Positions 5,766-6,664 of a DNA stretch of 6,664 nt are shown here, piece by piece (within the stretch, counting starts at the first letter, position 1; each line of letters starts with the position of its first letter). The translations under genes and the position numbers were made by a program. Source of the stretch: JAVBNW01 sp031551255 (lineage in GTDB: Bacteria; Bacillota; Clostridia; Christensenellales; UBA1750); NCBI GenBank assembly GCA_031551255.1, contig JAVBNW010000146.1, positions 1 through 6,664 on the forward strand. Direction: 5' to 3'. The notes beneath the pieces were generated by a model. The model did not search any database. It was given only the letters and a program-made list of their open reading frames with translations, and was not told the DNA's origin.

Positions 5766-5965
5766 GCCGCGTCCCTCCGCTCTTGTATTTTATTGGTTTG
5801 CCCTGTAATTAAGCCGATTGTACGCTATAAGTAAGACGCAAAGGCGCTTTTCAGGTTAAAACATTTTGTCAGCCGATGATGGGAAAAGCATGTAGAAGAA
5901 CGTTTCTCTTTTTGCCTGTTTTATTAAACATACAAAACCTTCTACATATTTGCAAAAATAATATA
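5766..5965. other. AT-rich intergenic region between clpC and ftsH
   Basis: About 200 bp with no supported gene. It contains three inverted pairs: ATGTAGAAG (5890-5898) with CTTCTACAT (5939-5947), TTTTTGC (5909-5915) with GCAAAAA (5952-5958), and TGTTT/AAACA around TATT (5917-5930). It must hold the ftsH promoter and untranslated leader. A TACAAT sits on the minus strand in the part nearer ftsH, but without a good -35 at 16-18 bp. Confidence 0.5.
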
Positions 5966-5993
5966 GGCGGGGAGAAGATACTTTCTCCCCGCC
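5955..5993 (-). terminator. Strong intrinsic terminator after clpC
   Basis: GGCGGGGAGAA (5993-5983 on the minus strand) pairs perfectly with TTCTCCCCGCC (5976-5966) around a 6-nt loop, followed by TATATTATTTTT. It lies 14 bp after the clpC stop. The plus-strand side carries a short CTTTTG, so weak activity in the other direction is possible. Confidence 0.92.
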
Positions 5994-6007
5994 CTTTTGT
6001 AGGCAAC

Positions 6008-6664
6008 CTATACTGTTACGGCCTGATCCGCCTTTACAAACGCGAGCTTGTCGCCCTCGACCACGGCCTGAATCTTTTCGCCGAATACAATCTTGCCCGC
6101 CAGGATCTCCTCGCTGAGCGTATCTTCCACCATGCGCTGGATCATCCTGCGCAGCGGCCTTGCGCCATACTCGGGGTCGTAGCCCTTTTTGCCTAAAAAG
6201 TCGACGGCCTCCTCGCCGATCGCAAGGTCGATATCCTGCTCCTTGAGCCTCTTGCAAACCTGACCGGCCATCAGGCCCGCGATCTTGTGAATGTCCTGCT
6301 CGCTCAGCTCGTGGAATACGATCAGCTCATCGACGCGGTTTAAAAACTCCGGCCGGAACGTGCGCTTGAGCTCTTCGAGCATGCGCTCCTTCATCGCCTC
6401 GTAATTGCGAGTGCTCTCCGCCGCGCTGCCGGGCGCTCCGGTATCCATAAAGCCAAGCGACGTGCGCTTTTTAAAGTTTGCCGCCCCGACGTTGGATGTC
6501 ATCACCACCACGGTATTGCGAAAATCCACCACCCGGCCCTTGGAATCTGTGAGCCTGCCGTCCTCCATGATCTGCAAAAGGATGTTGAACACATCCGGGT
6601 GCGCCTTTTCGATCTCATCTAGAAGCACCACGGAATACGGCTTTCTGCGCACCTTTTCGGTAAG
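6008..6664 (-). CDS. clpC: ClpC-type AAA+ unfoldase, C-terminal part (5' end off the window)
   Basis: C-terminal 218 residues of a Hsp100/Clp ATPase that unfolds proteins and feeds them to ClpP. The visible part is most of the second AAA+ domain. It has Walker B VVLLDEIEKAHP (12-23 of the fragment; Asp16, Glu17), sensor 1 TSNVGA (56-61), the arginine finger in FRPEFLNR (Arg110), and sensor 2 GARPLRR (167-173, Arg169), then the small C-terminal domain. The LGF tripeptide at 70-72, inside the loop KKRTSLGFMDTG, sits where ClpC/ClpA/ClpX carry the ClpP-docking loop; ClpB lacks it, so a protease partner is expected. The gene stops at TAG (6010-6008) and ends in the terminator just downstream. ClpC rather than ClpA or ClpE is chosen from overall sequence feel; the N-domain and first AAA+ domain would settle it. 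Confidence 0.88.
   Translation of the reverse strand, partial: LTEKVRRKPYSVVLLDEIEKAHPDVFNILLQIMEDGRLTDSKGRVVDFRNTVVVMTSNVGAANFKKRTSLGFMDTGAPGSAAESTRNYEAMKERMLEELKRTFRPEFLNRVDELIVFHELSEQDIHKIAGLMAGQVCKRLKEQDIDLAIGEEAVDFLGKKGYDPEYGARPLRRMIQRMVEDTLSEEILAGKIVFGEKIQAVVEGDKLAFVKADQAVTV

Noticed and set aside
5800..5870. Sigma-A promoter for ftsH around the minus-strand TACAAT
   Set aside because: No hexamer resembling TTGACA lies 16-18 bp upstream; TTGCGT is only 13 bp away.

Overview
The window looks like a chromosomal segment of a fairly GC-rich, spore-former-type member of the Bacillota, probably class Clostridia. Pointers are a phenylalanine T-box leader ahead of pheS, strong GGAGG-type ribosome binding sites, TTG starts, a lipobox lipoprotein, a Clp unfoldase with a ClpP-binding loop, and a small collagen-like protein with a C1q/TNF-like tail of the kind found on Bacillota spore surfaces. 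No tRNA, rRNA, CRISPR, transposase or phage gene is visible.

Layout, left to right. (1) 1-1018, minus: pheS, lacking only its last codon or two, with a TTG start. (2) 1019-1460, minus: the pheS control region, made of a TTGCAA/TATAAT promoter, a T-box leader with Phe specifier candidates and a leader terminator, then about 140 nt holding a 17-bp inverted repeat that is not part of the T-box. (3) 1495-2217, minus: an unrecognised protein with one N-terminal membrane segment or signal peptide; its last 37 residues may be frameshift run-out. (4) 2218-2518: divergent intergenic region with a 15-bp palindrome. (5) 2519-3052, plus: collagen-like protein, the only plus-strand gene. (6) 3053-3451: non-coding, with a set of concentric inverted repeats (3118-3350), then a terminator for the next gene. 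(7) 3452-3814, minus: small lipoprotein with a TTG start. (8) 3864-5765, minus: complete ftsH. (9) 5766-6007: intergenic, including a strong terminator. (10) 6008-6664, minus: C-terminal third of a ClpC-type unfoldase whose start lies off the right edge.

How the genes fit together. The right half carries two AAA+ proteolysis machines, cytosolic ClpC (with ClpP) and membrane FtsH, each in its own transcription unit, because a perfect 11-bp terminator separates them. The lipoprotein gene follows ftsH after 49 bp with no terminator between, and may be co-transcribed with it as well as using its own promoter. The left half is translation-related: pheS is predicted to be induced when uncharged tRNA-Phe accumulates. 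The middle (1495-3815) is accessory in character: an orphan secreted or membrane protein, a spore-surface-like collagen protein and a foldback element. The parts most worth follow-up are the foldback element, the inverted repeat after the T-box, and the ambiguous 3' end of the 240-residue gene.
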